64,000 nt of DNA from Acinetobacter lwoffii (GCF_002321025.1 NZ_DCLL01000040.1:1-64000), one strand, 5' to 3'. Positions 43,493 through 51,810 are shown, counted from the first letter of the stretch. Translations and numbers: made by a program. The notes: generated from the sequence alone by a model not told the origin.

Positions 43493-45487
43493 ATGATCAA
43501 TGCAAAAATCCGTACCTCGATTGTGCTGACTTTGGGCCTGATTCTCATCGCCCAGATGGCATTTATTCCGGTTCTACTCAGTATTATTTTTGCGATTAGT
43601 ATTGTATGTATCTGGATTTTCCTGAAACGTCAGCAGCCATTTCCCAAAACGGGCACTTTTCTACTGACGGCTTTGGCACTCGGCAGTATTTATTTGAGCC
43701 ATCATAGTTTTATTGGTGTTGAGGCTGGGGTAGCAGTTTTATCTACTTTTTTATTTGCCAAATCACTGGAAAGTAAAAATAAACGTGACCTGATTATTCT
43801 GTTTAATTTTGCCCTGTTTGTCGCTGCCAGTTCATTCCTATATAGCCAATCTTTTGGGATGGCGATCGTGATTGTGCTGTGTTTAATCAGCTGTTTGATT
43901 GGCCTGTACCGGATTCAGACCAGTGAGTTTGAACAGGAGCAGACTACTCAGCGCGCAGCATTGCAACAGGATGCCAAGCATGTGGGCAAGTTTATCTTGT
44001 ACGCCGTTCCATTTTTCATTTTACTATTTATTTTCTTTCCGCGCTTGCCGCCACTTTGGCATATTCCCATTCCTGAAAATAAGGGTATGACCGGCATGAG
44101 TGACAGTATGTCACCTGGGGATATTGCCGAATTATCCCAATCTAGTTCACTGGCTTTCCGGATTATTGGTGATGTCGGCAAGCTTCCGCCGCGCTCAGAA
44201 CTCTATTGGCGAGCTTTAGTGCTAGATGAATATGATGGGCAACGCTGGACCAGCAGTTTCGTCAATCAGCAGCCTTTAATGCGACAACCGATGGATACTT
44301 CACCCGTACCTACAGGCTGGAACTACCAATATCTGGCTGCGGATCCTTCGGTGTTCTGGATCATGGGGTTGGAAAAATCGATACCTGTGGAACGCCGTTA
44401 TTATAACCGTCAGGATTGGAGCATTGTGCCGAGACGGCTCACGCAACGTGTTGAACCGATTTCGTTACAATGGATCGGGACAGAATATGACCCTCAGACT
44501 TTGCCAACGCAATATATCGAGCGAACGAATACCCAAGTGCAGCGCCGGCTTGACCCGCGAGCGCAACAATTAGCACAACGTCTATATGCGCAAAGTGCGG
44601 AAGATCCTCGGAGTTATGTGCAGAAAGTCTTGAATTGGTATCGACAGAATAACTTTGTTTATACCCTGAAGCCGGGCCAATTGGGGCAAAACCGGATTGA
44701 TGAATTCCTGTTTAATTCCCGTCAGGGATTTTGTGAACACTATGCCTCGAGTTTCGTGATGTTGATGCGTTATGTCGGGATTCCTGCACGGGTGGTCACC
44801 GGCTATCAGGGGGGGGAGTTGGCACCAGATCGCATGAGCTGGGAAGTCCGGCAGCTCGATGCGCACGCCTGGACAGAAGTCTGGATTGACCAGAAATGGC
44901 AACGCTTTGATCCAACCGCAATGATCACTCCACAGCGTATAGATGATGGTATGCAAAATCTGCTTTCTCAGGATGCATGGGTATCGGCAAATCAGTCGAT
45001 CTGGAACTCGCAGCATAATCTATGGATCACCAAACTACGTGTTTGGAGCGATTATGCCAGCTACCAATGGCAAAGTAAGGTGGTGGGTTATAATGCAGAA
45101 TCACAACAGAGCTGGTTATCAAAATTAGGACTCGGTTCAGTTTATTCGAGTGTCATAATTTTACTGGGCAGTATTGCACTATTGATTTTGGCCTATATCT
45201 TCAGAATTTATCTAAAAGCCCGACAGGCGCAATCTCCATTTGATCGTGCGATTCAACAGCTGAATCAATCTCTAACTGATCATCTCAAAAAACAGCCTGC
45301 AGAAACTTTTCATCACTGGATGCAGCGTTTATCTCAACAGGTTCAGATTGAAAACCAGACTGCCTTTATTCAAGCTATACAGGTTTTTGAAAAAAATCTT
45401 TATTCGGGAACCCCAATAACTGAACAAGAATTGAAAAAATTCAAGGATTTGCTTAAAACTTGCGCGGACGTTTTAAAAACTAAATGA
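43493..45487 (+). CDS. TgpA-like membrane transglutaminase
   Basis: 664-aa protein similar to TgpA of Pseudomonas. There are five to six N-terminal helices (to about 175), a periplasmic transglutaminase-core domain with Cys in QGFCEHYASSF, His in DAHAWTEVW and Asp in RFDPTAM, and then a further helix (about 540-560) and a short cytoplasmic tail. I chose ATG 43493 with GGCGGG upstream; the frame is open into the end of DUF58. The role in other bacteria is an essential or growth-related membrane function; substrates unknown. Confidence 0.87.
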   Translation: MINAKIRTSIVLTLGLILIAQMAFIPVLLSIIFAISIVCIWIFLKRQQPFPKTGTFLLTALALGSIYLSHHSFIGVEAGVAVLSTFLFAKSLESKNKRDLIILFNFALFVAASSFLYSQSFGMAIVIVLCLISCLIGLYRIQTSEFEQEQTTQRAALQQDAKHVGKFILYAVPFFILLFIFFPRLPPLWHIPIPENKGMTGMSDSMSPGDIAELSQSSSLAFRIIGDVGKLPPRSELYWRALVLDEYDGQRWTSSFVNQQPLMRQPMDTSPVPTGWNYQYLAADPSVFWIMGLEKSIPVERRYYNRQDWSIVPRRLTQRVEPISLQWIGTEYDPQTLPTQYIERTNTQVQRRLDPRAQQLAQRLYAQSAEDPRSYVQKVLNWYRQNNFVYTLKPGQLGQNRIDEFLFNSRQGFCEHYASSFVMLMRYVGIPARVVTGYQGGELAPDRMSWEVRQLDAHAWTEVWIDQKWQRFDPTAMITPQRIDDGMQNLLSQDAWVSANQSIWNSQHNLWITKLRVWSDYASYQWQSKVVGYNAESQQSWLSKLGLGSVYSSVIILLGSIALLILAYIFRIYLKARQAQSPFDRAIQQLNQSLTDHLKKQPAETFHHWMQRLSQQVQIENQTAFIQAIQVFEKNLYSGTPITEQELKKFKDLLKTCADVLKTK

Positions 45488-45493
45488 AAAGGC

Positions 45494-45520
45494 TTGTTTT
45501 CGGTCGGAAAAATTTATAAT
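45494..45520 (+). promoter_or_regulatory. Promoter of tRNA-Val
   Basis: TTGTTT at 45494-45499 and TATAAT at 45515-45520, spacer 15 bp, 14 bp before the mature tRNA. Confidence 0.55.
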
Positions 45521-45534
45521 ATGCCAAGCATTCT

Positions 45535-45611
45535 AGGTGTATAGCTCAGTTGGTTAGAGCGCTACGTTGACATCGTAGAGGTCTCCAGTTCGAGTCTGGA
45601 TATACCTACCA
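45535..45611 (+). tRNA. tRNA-Val (anticodon GAC)
   Basis: 77-nt tRNA with encoded CCA. The acceptor stem AGGTGTA / TATACCT has one G-T pair. D arm GCTC..GAGC, anticodon stem CTACG / CGTAG with loop TTGACAT (anticodon GAC), T arm TCCAG-TTCGAGT-CTGGA. It reads GUC/GUU valine codons. The 3' end would serve as an integration target for the integrase remnant downstream. Confidence 0.95.
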
Positions 45612-45634
45612 AGATTCTAAACGTTATGTTATAA

Positions 45635-45672
45635 GGGTTTTAAGCGAAAACAATAGCTTAAAACCCTTTTTT
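45635..45672 (+). terminator. Terminator after tRNA-Val
   Basis: 11-bp perfect stem GGGTTTTAAGC / GCTTAAAACCC with a 10-nt loop and TTTTTT. Confidence 0.88.
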
Positions 45673-45747
45673 GTTGTCTTGAATAAAGTCTACCCTTAAC
45701 AGCACTATCCGTAAAATCGCTACTTTTTGCCGATAATGCCGTTAAAT

Positions 45748-45769
45748 TTAGACCAAGATTAGACCAAGA
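45748..45769 (+). repeat. Tandem 11-bp repeat upstream of integrase remnant
   Basis: TTAGACCAAGA occurs twice head-to-tail with no spacer. It lies 18 bp before the integrase start and between that gene and the tRNA attachment region, the usual place for integrase arm-type binding sites. Function inferred. Confidence 0.75.
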
Positions 45770-45786
45770 ATATAGAGTTATAGATC

Positions 45787-46104
45787 ATGAAAATGCCTAA
45801 AGCGGTCAAGCGCGGTGAAAGCTACAGAATTAAAATAATGATTGCTGGAACAACATATTCAGCAACCAGAGATACCGTAAAAGAATGCGAGCAATGGGCT
45901 GCGCAAAAGATGCTTGAAGCGAAGGTCAATCAGATGGCGGAAGACTTGAGCATAAAACAGTACTATCCCTTCAAAACACTTTTTCATAAATACTATGATG
46001 AGCATGGCCGTAAACTTCGCGGATCCAAATACGTCAAAGAACAATTAGCGCCGTTTGATGAAAAGTTTGGTGCACTGGCAGATATGTCTATTCATGACAT
46101 TTAG
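45787..46104 (+). pseudogene. Truncated tyrosine integrase (N-terminal fragment)
   Basis: 105 residues resembling the N-terminal arm-binding and start of the SAM-like core-binding part of phage/island integrases (RGESYRIKIMIAGTTYSATRDTVKECEQWAAQKMLEAK, here in pieces). A typical enzyme has about 350-400 residues with an R-H-R-Y catalytic domain, all of which is missing; the frame stops at 46102 where unrelated sequence begins. Location next to tRNA-Val fits a former integrative element. No function is expected except perhaps DNA binding. Confidence 0.75.
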
Positions 46105-46438
46105 CTTAAATATTTCAGCTCAAAGTGCCGCAAATTAATAAATTGATTGAAGTGCTGCACTTGCGTTGTACTCGGCTGGAATAGGCTGATCAGCCACAGG
46201 CAGATTCGCAGTGTAGGTTCAGTCAATTTTTTATCACGCACAGCGCTTGCTTCATGCTAGATGACATCTTCTAGGGTTTGCGCATCGTAAGATGTTGCTG
46301 ATGCTGATATGCCTTAAAGAAGAAAGGTAAGAGCAGATAGATCTGTATAAATGTTTGGGCCTGCAGCATTTCGGCTTGTATGACTTTTTTACGTTGGTCA
46401 CTACGGCGCTCGCTGGCGAACTTAAGGTTTTTTGGCAT
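46101..46438 (-). pseudogene. Broken small gene (unknown family)
   Basis: From ATG 46438 on the minus strand about 55 residues read MPKNLKFASERRSDQRKK and on, to a stop at 46271-46273. A shift to the next frame restores LEDVI, a TAG, then about 58 residues (VRDKKLTEPTLRICLWLISLF.., ending FELKYLS) to a stop at 46101-46103. So a gene of about 112 codons appears broken by one frameshift and one nonsense codon. I do not recognise the family. Its upstream region belongs to the 46.4/55.2-kb repeat pair, and its end abuts the integrase stop. Confidence 0.45.
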
Positions 46439-46680
46439 GGACTTTTATTATTTTTATAATCAGTCTTCATGATAAAAGTAAATTGTTAATCCTAACCGTT
46501 TGATCAAAAACCTGGGAATAAACTGCAGGATTTTTGTTGGAAAAGTCGCAATTTTGATAGGGCTAAGTGCAGAATTAAAACGGATTAAAGCTCTTAATGA
46601 TATGAAAAATAATAGTTTTTATTTCAAAAAATCTCTAGGGTTTTCGGTTATATTGAATTATTTCAATAGTACATCTTCAG
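46431..46680 (-). repeat. Diverged ~240-bp repeat, copy A
   Basis: It shares blocks with 55235-55465 in the same order and spacing: TTATTATTTTTATA, TGATCAAAAACCTGGGAATA, GGATTTTTGTTGGAAAA and AAATCTCTAGGGTTTT. The distance between TGATCA and AAATCTCT is 127 bp here and 128 bp in copy B. It lies directly upstream of the broken minus-strand gene at 46101-46438, so it may have been that gene's promoter or leader. Confidence 0.7.
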
Positions 46681-46733
46681 ATTGTAGATAAGGCCTTACC
46701 AGATACAAAGACTGCATCGGGTAAGTAGTTTAA

Positions 46734-47678
46734 TTAATGGCTACTCGATTTGACCATAACTTTATTCTGATACATCTTTGCATCTGCTTCTTTGATAGCT
46801 TCAGCTAACCCAAAGGTTGGATTACGCATTGCAAAGCCAATTGCAGCACTAATTCCAACTTTTGTAAAAGTATTTTGAATTCTTGATGCAAGCTTCTTCG
46901 CATGCTCTAAGTTAGTTTCAATGGTCATCACAGCAAACTCATCACCCCCTAAGCGAGCGATAATATCATTACTACGTACCGTGTTTTTGAGAGCTAAAGC
47001 CATTCTTTGAATGAGCTCATCACCTGCAGCATGACCCAGAGTATCATTTGTGATCTTAAGATCATTAAGGTCTATCATAAGAATAGCAGTAGGGTGACCA
47101 TAACGCTTACAGCGCTCTTCCTCTTTGATAATAAGCTCATCCCAAGCACGACGGTTGAAAAGTCCAGTCATTGGGTCGGACATTGCTTCCATTTCAAAAC
47201 GCTCAGCTTTACGTATGTACTCAGCAGCTTTCATATCAGCTTGAATCGTATAACTGAGTACCTTTGCTATCAACTCGAATAATGGAGCATCTTCAACAAG
47301 AATTTTAGGTTGAGGTTCGGGATCAATTGCACATAGAGTGCCAAAAAGAGAGCCATCTTCTTTATACAGAGGTTGGCCGATATAGGCTTTAATTGAGACT
47401 AGGTGATTTATAGGTGCATCTGCGTAAACTTGAATATCAGGTGAATAGGGAGCAATACGAGGCATATTACTTTGTACCATGTGTGAGCAGAATGAGTCTG
47501 CCCAATGAAATACTTGTCCGGGCTTAACGTTATAGCCATTATCTTCACTCAATAATACAATCCAGTCGTCACCCTCAGTACGAGTAATCATCCACAATTT
47601 GAAGCCAAAGCGTTGAGATAAGAATTTTAAAATGGCTTGGCCAGCTTCTTCAAAGTTCTTAAAGTTAATATTATTCAT
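46734..47678 (-). CDS. GAF-GGDEF diguanylate cyclase
   Basis: 314-aa cytoplasmic enzyme likely making c-di-GMP. An N-terminal GAF domain spans about residues 10-150 (IAPYSPDIQVYADAPINHLVSIKAYIGQPLY, a typical GAF end). The GGDEF domain spans about 165-312, with the active-site motif RLGGDEFAVM and an intact inhibitory I-site RSND five residues before it. The signal sensed is unknown. It is isolated in the island next to tRNA-Val, with no cotranscribed partner, and 650 bp of gene-free DNA lies upstream. Confidence 0.9.
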   Translation of the reverse strand: MNNINFKNFEEAGQAILKFLSQRFGFKLWMITRTEGDDWIVLLSEDNGYNVKPGQVFHWADSFCSHMVQSNMPRIAPYSPDIQVYADAPINHLVSIKAYIGQPLYKEDGSLFGTLCAIDPEPQPKILVEDAPLFELIAKVLSYTIQADMKAAEYIRKAERFEMEAMSDPMTGLFNRRAWDELIIKEEERCKRYGHPTAILMIDLNDLKITNDTLGHAAGDELIQRMALALKNTVRSNDIIARLGGDEFAVMTIETNLEHAKKLASRIQNTFTKVGISAAIGFAMRNPTFGLAEAIKEADAKMYQNKVMVKSSSH

Positions 47679-48336
47679 GAAGTGAACCTACTGCAACAGT
47701 AAGAATATATATGCGAAATACCCAATATATGAGTAATTCTTATAAACGGGAGCCTAAGATAGATATTATATAGAAATGTGTGAAATTTATACTAAAAATA
47801 ATACTTAAAGAAATTTATTTTTATAATGAAATTTAAAATTAGCCTGCGGTTAGAAATACCAAGATGTAATTTTCTTATTACTTATGAAAAAATGCAATCA
47901 CTGCCATTATAGCTGCGATATTCATAAGTATTAGAAATATATAAAAAGTCATAATGAATCGAAGCTACCAAAAAATTTTCAAAATTATAGTTCTAAAGAA
48001 GCATTTTAAATGTATCTTAATTATTAACAACGAAAGGAAATTGTAAAGTCGAAAGGAAAAGTGTCTAACCCTTTATATTATAATAATATTTATATTAATT
48101 TAGTGATTTATCCAAATCATTCAACAGTTTATCTTCATTGTACGCATTGGGGGGGGACAATCTTATAAGAGCTGGTATATAGTTTCCTTTAAATTTTTTG
48201 GGATAAGCTTCACATATAAGAAAAAATATAAAGTTTATTGTTATTTAACTTTGAATTGTATAGAGAATCTTATAAAAGAGAACTCGTACATATCGGATTG
48301 TTTAATATGAACTTAGAAAAATAAGAGATTAAAATC
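47679..48336. other. AT-rich gene-free stretch
   Basis: About 660 bp of very AT-rich DNA with short mononucleotide runs and no ORF above background on either strand. It contains an isolated run of eight G near 48151. It presumably holds the promoter of the diguanylate cyclase at its left end. I see no recognisable remnant. Confidence 0.5.
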
Positions 48337-48507
48337 ATGTCATCGTTTCTAATAATTATAGGATTTATATGATGTTTTACAGGGATAATTTTTAGACCAC
48401 ATATTTCCCATAAAAAGGTCAAGAATTATATGGCTGCAAAAGCTGCTGGCTTCTTATGTATGTTACCAGGAGTATTTCTATTTTGTCTTAGATCTTATTT
48501 AACATAA
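48337..48507 (+). pseudogene. Possible tiny membrane-protein gene with in-frame TGA
   Basis: From ATG 48337 (AAGAGA just upstream) a frame of 56 codons encodes two hydrophobic stretches around a basic centre (FRPHISHKKVKNY), interrupted by TGA at 48370-48372, and ends at TAA 48505. The hydrophobic-basic-hydrophobic pattern suggests a small inner-membrane protein that has decayed. It could also be chance in AT-rich DNA. Confidence 0.3.
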
Positions 48508-48532
48508 ATCCCCACGCTAGGGGGACTCGATT

Positions 48533-48889
48533 CTAGTCTTGAAAAACTTCGTAATTACATACTTCTATTCTTGAAATAAAATCGAGAGGCATTGTCAGTC
48601 TCTCAGCTGTAATAGTTTCAAAATGAACCCAGATAGCAGCATCTCTATTCTCAAAACTAATACTTACAAGTTTAACTAAGTCGTAAGGTTCAACATTATG
48701 GGTCAAGATAATATTATAGAGGTGATCTGAGCGTACGTACGAAATAAGCATTTGATGGATAGTTAATTGCTCTTTACTGCTTAACTCACTGTAATTACTT
48801 AGTTCTGGTAAATCATTTTGAATATTCACTTCAATCCTTAATAATCTTAAATTTTCTGTAGAAAACGGCGATTTTATCAATTTAGACAA
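48533..48889 (-). CDS. Hypothetical protein
   Basis: 118-aa soluble protein I do not recognise. It is mostly alternating hydrophobic and charged residues, with a possible alpha/beta fold (LRLLRIEVNIQNDLPEL, then YNIILTHNVEPYDLVKLVSISFENRDAAIWVHFE). The start ATG lies 18 bp from the stop of the S24-like remnant, on the same strand, so both may come from one acquired segment. No signal peptide or membrane segment. Confidence 0.5.
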   Translation of the reverse strand: MSKLIKSPFSTENLRLLRIEVNIQNDLPELSNYSELSSKEQLTIHQMLISYVRSDHLYNIILTHNVEPYDLVKLVSISFENRDAAIWVHFETITAERLTMPLDFISRIEVCNYEVFQD

Positions 48890-48910
48890 CGCTGAATATA
48901 TTGGCTTTTG

Positions 48911-49172
48911 TTAATTCTTTCTAAATCTTGTTCTCGCTCGATAAACATAGCGTATACAGTTAACTACCTGACCTACAAATATACATTGGTTGTTTAACTC
49001 AATAATATTTGGCTTGAACTCTGGACTTAGAGCCTGAAGATATCTTTTTCCATTTGTCTCAATAACTAATTTTTGAAAGTAGCATCATCACCGTAACGAA
49101 CCATAATAATGTCATCAGATTGCATGTCTCCGTAATAAGCATCCGGATCAACTGGACTGCTCCCAGTATCCT
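48911..49172 (-). pseudogene. Frameshifted S24 (LexA/UmuD/CI-type) peptidase remnant
   Basis: C-terminal part of an S24 peptidase-repressor: SDDIIMVRYGDDATFKK, where the Lys would be the catalytic base, then LVIETNGKRYLQALSPEF and CIFVGQVVNCIRYVYRARTR. These match the order of the LexA/UmuD catalytic domain. The frame is broken in a five-A tract (T5 at 49070-49074 on plus); one more A would restore it. The N-terminal DNA-binding part and the catalytic Ser are absent, and a stop precedes the fragment. Confidence 0.6.
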
Positions 49173-49265
49173 AGACATAAGGCAGCCTCATTTTAAAACT
49201 GTTTGCAATGGTTTTGGAGTCCCCATCTCAGATTGTATTCATAAAGCACATATATTTTATATTGC

Positions 49266-49281
49266 GAATATGCGTATATTC
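49266..49281 (+). promoter_or_regulatory. Candidate ArsR operator upstream of first arsC
   Basis: Inverted repeat GAATAT-GCGT-ATATTC in an AT-rich promoter region 39 bp before arsC. Similar ATAT/CATA-rich sequence recurs before arsR. ArsR-family operators are imperfect AT-rich palindromes, so this is a reasonable site, not proven. Confidence 0.5.
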
Positions 49282-49319
49282 ATATATAAAGCTATGATTC
49301 ATCGATAAGAGGGAAGCTC

Positions 49320-49754
49320 ATGAATCAAATGCCAAAAGTCCAAATTTATCATAACCCGGCCTGTGGCACCTCACGCAATACGCTGGCGTTAATTCGCAAT
49401 GCGGGAATTGAGCCGGAAGTGATCGAATATCTGCTTACGCCACCCTCGAAAGATCAGCTGGTCAACATGATTCGGGATGCCGGTTTGACGGTTCGTGAAG
49501 TGCTCCGTAAAAATGTCGATCCCTACACCGAGCTGAATCTGGATGATGCCGGCTGGAGCGATGAGAAACTGCTGGATGCCATGCTGCAACATCCGATCCT
49601 GATCAATCGCCCGTTGGTGGTTACCGAGTTTGGAACCCGATTATGCCGTCCATCGGAAGTGGTACTGGATATTCTGCCTTTGCCACAATTAAAAGCCTTT
49701 GCCAAAGAAGACGGTGAAATCATCGTGGATGAACAGGGCAATCGGGTAAAATAA
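49320..49754 (+). CDS. arsC: Arsenate reductase, glutaredoxin-linked type
   Basis: 144-aa ArsC of the glutathione/glutaredoxin-coupled class, reducing arsenate to arsenite in the cytoplasm. The catalytic Cys is in HNPACGTSRNT and the oxyanion-binding Arg in RPLVVTEFGTRLCRPSE. Strong GAGGGAAG site before the ATG. It leads the ars cluster and is separated from arsR by a terminator and a second promoter, so it may be transcribed separately. Confidence 0.93.
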   Translation: MNQMPKVQIYHNPACGTSRNTLALIRNAGIEPEVIEYLLTPPSKDQLVNMIRDAGLTVREVLRKNVDPYTELNLDDAGWSDEKLLDAMLQHPILINRPLVVTEFGTRLCRPSEVVLDILPLPQLKAFAKEDGEIIVDEQGNRVK

Positions 49755-49770
49755 AGTGTCCCCCCATGCG

Positions 49771-49801
49771 AAAAAGCTTCAACTTGATTGGAGCTTTTTT
49801 A
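49771..49801 (+). terminator. Terminator after first arsC
   Basis: Stem AAAAAGCTTC / GGAGCTTTTTT (one mismatch pair) with an internal AACTTGAT loop and T-run. Confidence 0.7.
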
Positions 49802-49898
49802 TCTGAAAAACACATTGACGATGATCTATATCGGAAAAAGCGGGAAATTGTTCAAGCGAGCGCTTTCTGGTAGGCATATTCTGATCTGGATATCATTT

Positions 49899-49950
49899 TT
49901 GACAGGTCATCTTTACCATATATATGGATATGTGTATATTTGCATAAAAA
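49899..49950 (+). promoter_or_regulatory. arsR promoter and operator region
   Basis: TTGACA at 49899-49904 and TATATG at 49921-49926 (16-bp spacer) precede arsR. The -10 region lies inside CATATATATGGATATGTGTATATTTGCAT, an imperfect palindrome likely bound by ArsR, giving autoregulation. Confidence 0.6.
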
Positions 49951-49962
49951 ATGGGAGCAATT

Positions 49963-50283
49963 ATGGACCACGTTCAGTTTTTTAAATGTTTATCTGATGA
50001 AACACGTCTCAGTATTGTCCTGCTAATTGCACAAAACAAAGAGCAATGCGTCTGTGATCTGACCGATAAACTGCAGTTAAGCCAACCAAAAATTTCACGG
50101 CATTTGGCCTTGTTGCGGTCTTGCGGTCTGCTCAACGATCGTCGACAAAGCCAGTGGGTGTACTACAGCATCAATCCGCAATTACCGGCCTGGTGCTTTG
50201 AAATTCTGGATGTACTGAAAGGTAGTGAAGTTCCGGTTTTATTTGATTCTTCCGCTCTATCGATTCAGAGCCATTGCGAGTAA
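49963..50283 (+). CDS. arsR: ArsR arsenic-responsive repressor
   Basis: 106-aa winged-helix metalloregulator. The arsenite-binding Cys pair is in ECVCDL, on the edge of the DNA-recognition helix (LQLSQPKISRHLALLRSCGLL). I chose ATG 49963 with GGGAGC before it; ATG 49951 would add four residues. It leads the four-gene run arsR-arsC2-acr3-arsH. Confidence 0.93.
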   Translation: MDHVQFFKCLSDETRLSIVLLIAQNKEQCVCDLTDKLQLSQPKISRHLALLRSCGLLNDRRQSQWVYYSINPQLPAWCFEILDVLKGSEVPVLFDSSALSIQSHCE

Positions 50284-50289
50284 GTTTTC

Positions 50290-50763
50290 ATGAAATTTTT
50301 ATTTTTATGTACCGGCAACAGTTGCCGCAGTATTCTCTCTGAAGTGTTGTTTAACAGCCGCGCACCAAAAGGCTGGGTCGCTTACAGTGCTGGTAGCAAA
50401 CCTTCCGGTCAGGTGCATCCCTTGACGCTTGAAACCCTGCACAATCTGGGCTTGTCGACTGAAGGCTTGTCCAGCAAGACGATTGATGCCTGTGAACAGT
50501 ATCAGCCAGACGTGGTGATTACCGTCTGTGATGCGGCTGCACAGGAAGCGTGTCCTCTTTATCTTGGCGGAGCAATCAAGGCGCATTGGGGCCTGTCTGA
50601 TCCGTCACATTTAGAGGTGGGTAAAGAAGAAAAAATGCAAGCCTTTATGAACACTGTTGAACATATCAATCGTCGCCTGGATGCTTTGTTTAAACTTAAC
50701 GTAGATGAGCTTTCTCGCTCACAATTGATTGCAGCGATTAATCAAATTTCAAATGTTGAGTAA
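50290..50763 (+). CDS. arsC: Arsenate reductase, LMW-phosphatase (thioredoxin) type
   Basis: 157-aa protein of the low-molecular-weight tyrosine phosphatase fold. The P-loop at the N-terminus is LCTGNSCRSILSE, with Cys and Arg for phosphate/arsenate; further Cys are in TVCDAAAQEACP. It is 6 bp from arsR. This is a second, evolutionarily unrelated arsenate reductase in the same cluster, coupled to thioredoxin rather than glutaredoxin in known members. Confidence 0.9.
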   Translation: MKFLFLCTGNSCRSILSEVLFNSRAPKGWVAYSAGSKPSGQVHPLTLETLHNLGLSTEGLSSKTIDACEQYQPDVVITVCDAAAQEACPLYLGGAIKAHWGLSDPSHLEVGKEEKMQAFMNTVEHINRRLDALFKLNVDELSRSQLIAAINQISNVE

Positions 50764-50768
50764 GTCAC

Positions 50769-51809
50769 ATGTCTGAAAAACGCATGTCCTTTTTAGATCG
50801 CAACCTGACGCTCTGGATTTTTATTGCCATGGCGTTAGGCATCGCCATAGGAAACTTTTTCCCTCAAGCATCGGTTGCTCTGGATCAATTCAGTATTAAT
50901 TCAGTCAATATTCCAATCGCGATTGGTCTGATTCTGATGATGTATCCACCCTTGGCAAAAGTGGATTATGCGACCTTGCCACAAGTATTTCAGGATAAAA
51001 AAACCCTGACGCTATCTTTAATTCAAAACTGGTTGATTGCTCCGGTATTGATGTTTGCGTTGGCTGTGATTTTTTTGCATAGCTATCCAGAGTATATGAC
51101 AGGCGTGATCCTGATTGGTTTAGCTCGATGTATTGCCATGGTACTGGTGTGGAATGGTTTGGCCTGTGGTGATAACCAATATGTTGCAGCATTGGTGGCG
51201 TTTAACAGTATTTTCCAGATTTTATTCTTCAGTACCTACGCCTGGTTATTCCTGACCTTTCTTCCGCCATATTTTGGTATTGAAGCTCAAGTGATCAATG
51301 TTAGCTTCTGGACTATCACCCATGCTGTTCTGGTTTATCTTGGAATTCCGTTCTTATTGGGTTTCTTAACGCGCTTAATTTTGGTGAAACAAAAAGGCGT
51401 GGAATGGTATCAAACCAAGTTCATTCCAAAAATCAGCCCGCTGAGTTTGATGGCTTTGCTGTTTACGATTTTGGCGATGTTTAGCTTAAAAGGGGGGGAT
51501 GTCGTGAGTCTTCCAATGGAAGTTTTACGCATCGCGATTCCTTTAATCATTTACTTTGTGGCCATGTTCTTTATTAGCTTCTTTATGAGTAAATGGATGG
51601 GCAATGATTATCCAAAAACTGCTGCAATCTCATTTACTGCGGCTGGAAATAATTTTGAATTATCACTTGCAGTCGCCATTGCAACTTTCGGTATCGCTTC
51701 GCCGGTTGCTTTTACCACGATTATTGGGCCATTGGTTGAAGTACCTGTGTTAATTGCTTTAGTGAGTGTTTCACTGTGGCTAAGAAAGAAATATTTTAAA
51801 GAGGCTTGA
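50769..51809 (+). CDS. acr3: Acr3-family arsenite efflux permease
   Basis: 346-aa membrane transporter with ten helices that expels arsenite. Family blocks: IGLILMMYPPLAKVDYA, GLARCIAMVLVWNGLACGDN with the conserved Cys essential in Acr3, and TAAGNNFELSLAVAIATFG. It is 5 bp from arsC2 and 1 bp from arsH. Arsenite efflux completes the arsenate pathway formed by the two reductases. Confidence 0.93.
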   Translation: MSEKRMSFLDRNLTLWIFIAMALGIAIGNFFPQASVALDQFSINSVNIPIAIGLILMMYPPLAKVDYATLPQVFQDKKTLTLSLIQNWLIAPVLMFALAVIFLHSYPEYMTGVILIGLARCIAMVLVWNGLACGDNQYVAALVAFNSIFQILFFSTYAWLFLTFLPPYFGIEAQVINVSFWTITHAVLVYLGIPFLLGFLTRLILVKQKGVEWYQTKFIPKISPLSLMALLFTILAMFSLKGGDVVSLPMEVLRIAIPLIIYFVAMFFISFFMSKWMGNDYPKTAAISFTAAGNNFELSLAVAIATFGIASPVAFTTIIGPLVEVPVLIALVSVSLWLRKKYFKEA

Positions 51810-51810
51810 G

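Noticed and set aside
44813..44819. G-run in the TgpA-like gene suspected as a frameshift site
   Set aside because: The frame reads cleanly through GYQGGELAPD, so there is no disruption.
48151..48158. Run of eight G in an AT-rich desert
   Set aside because: An isolated homopolymer with no gene near; possibly a sequencing or phase-variable tract, but nothing supports a function.
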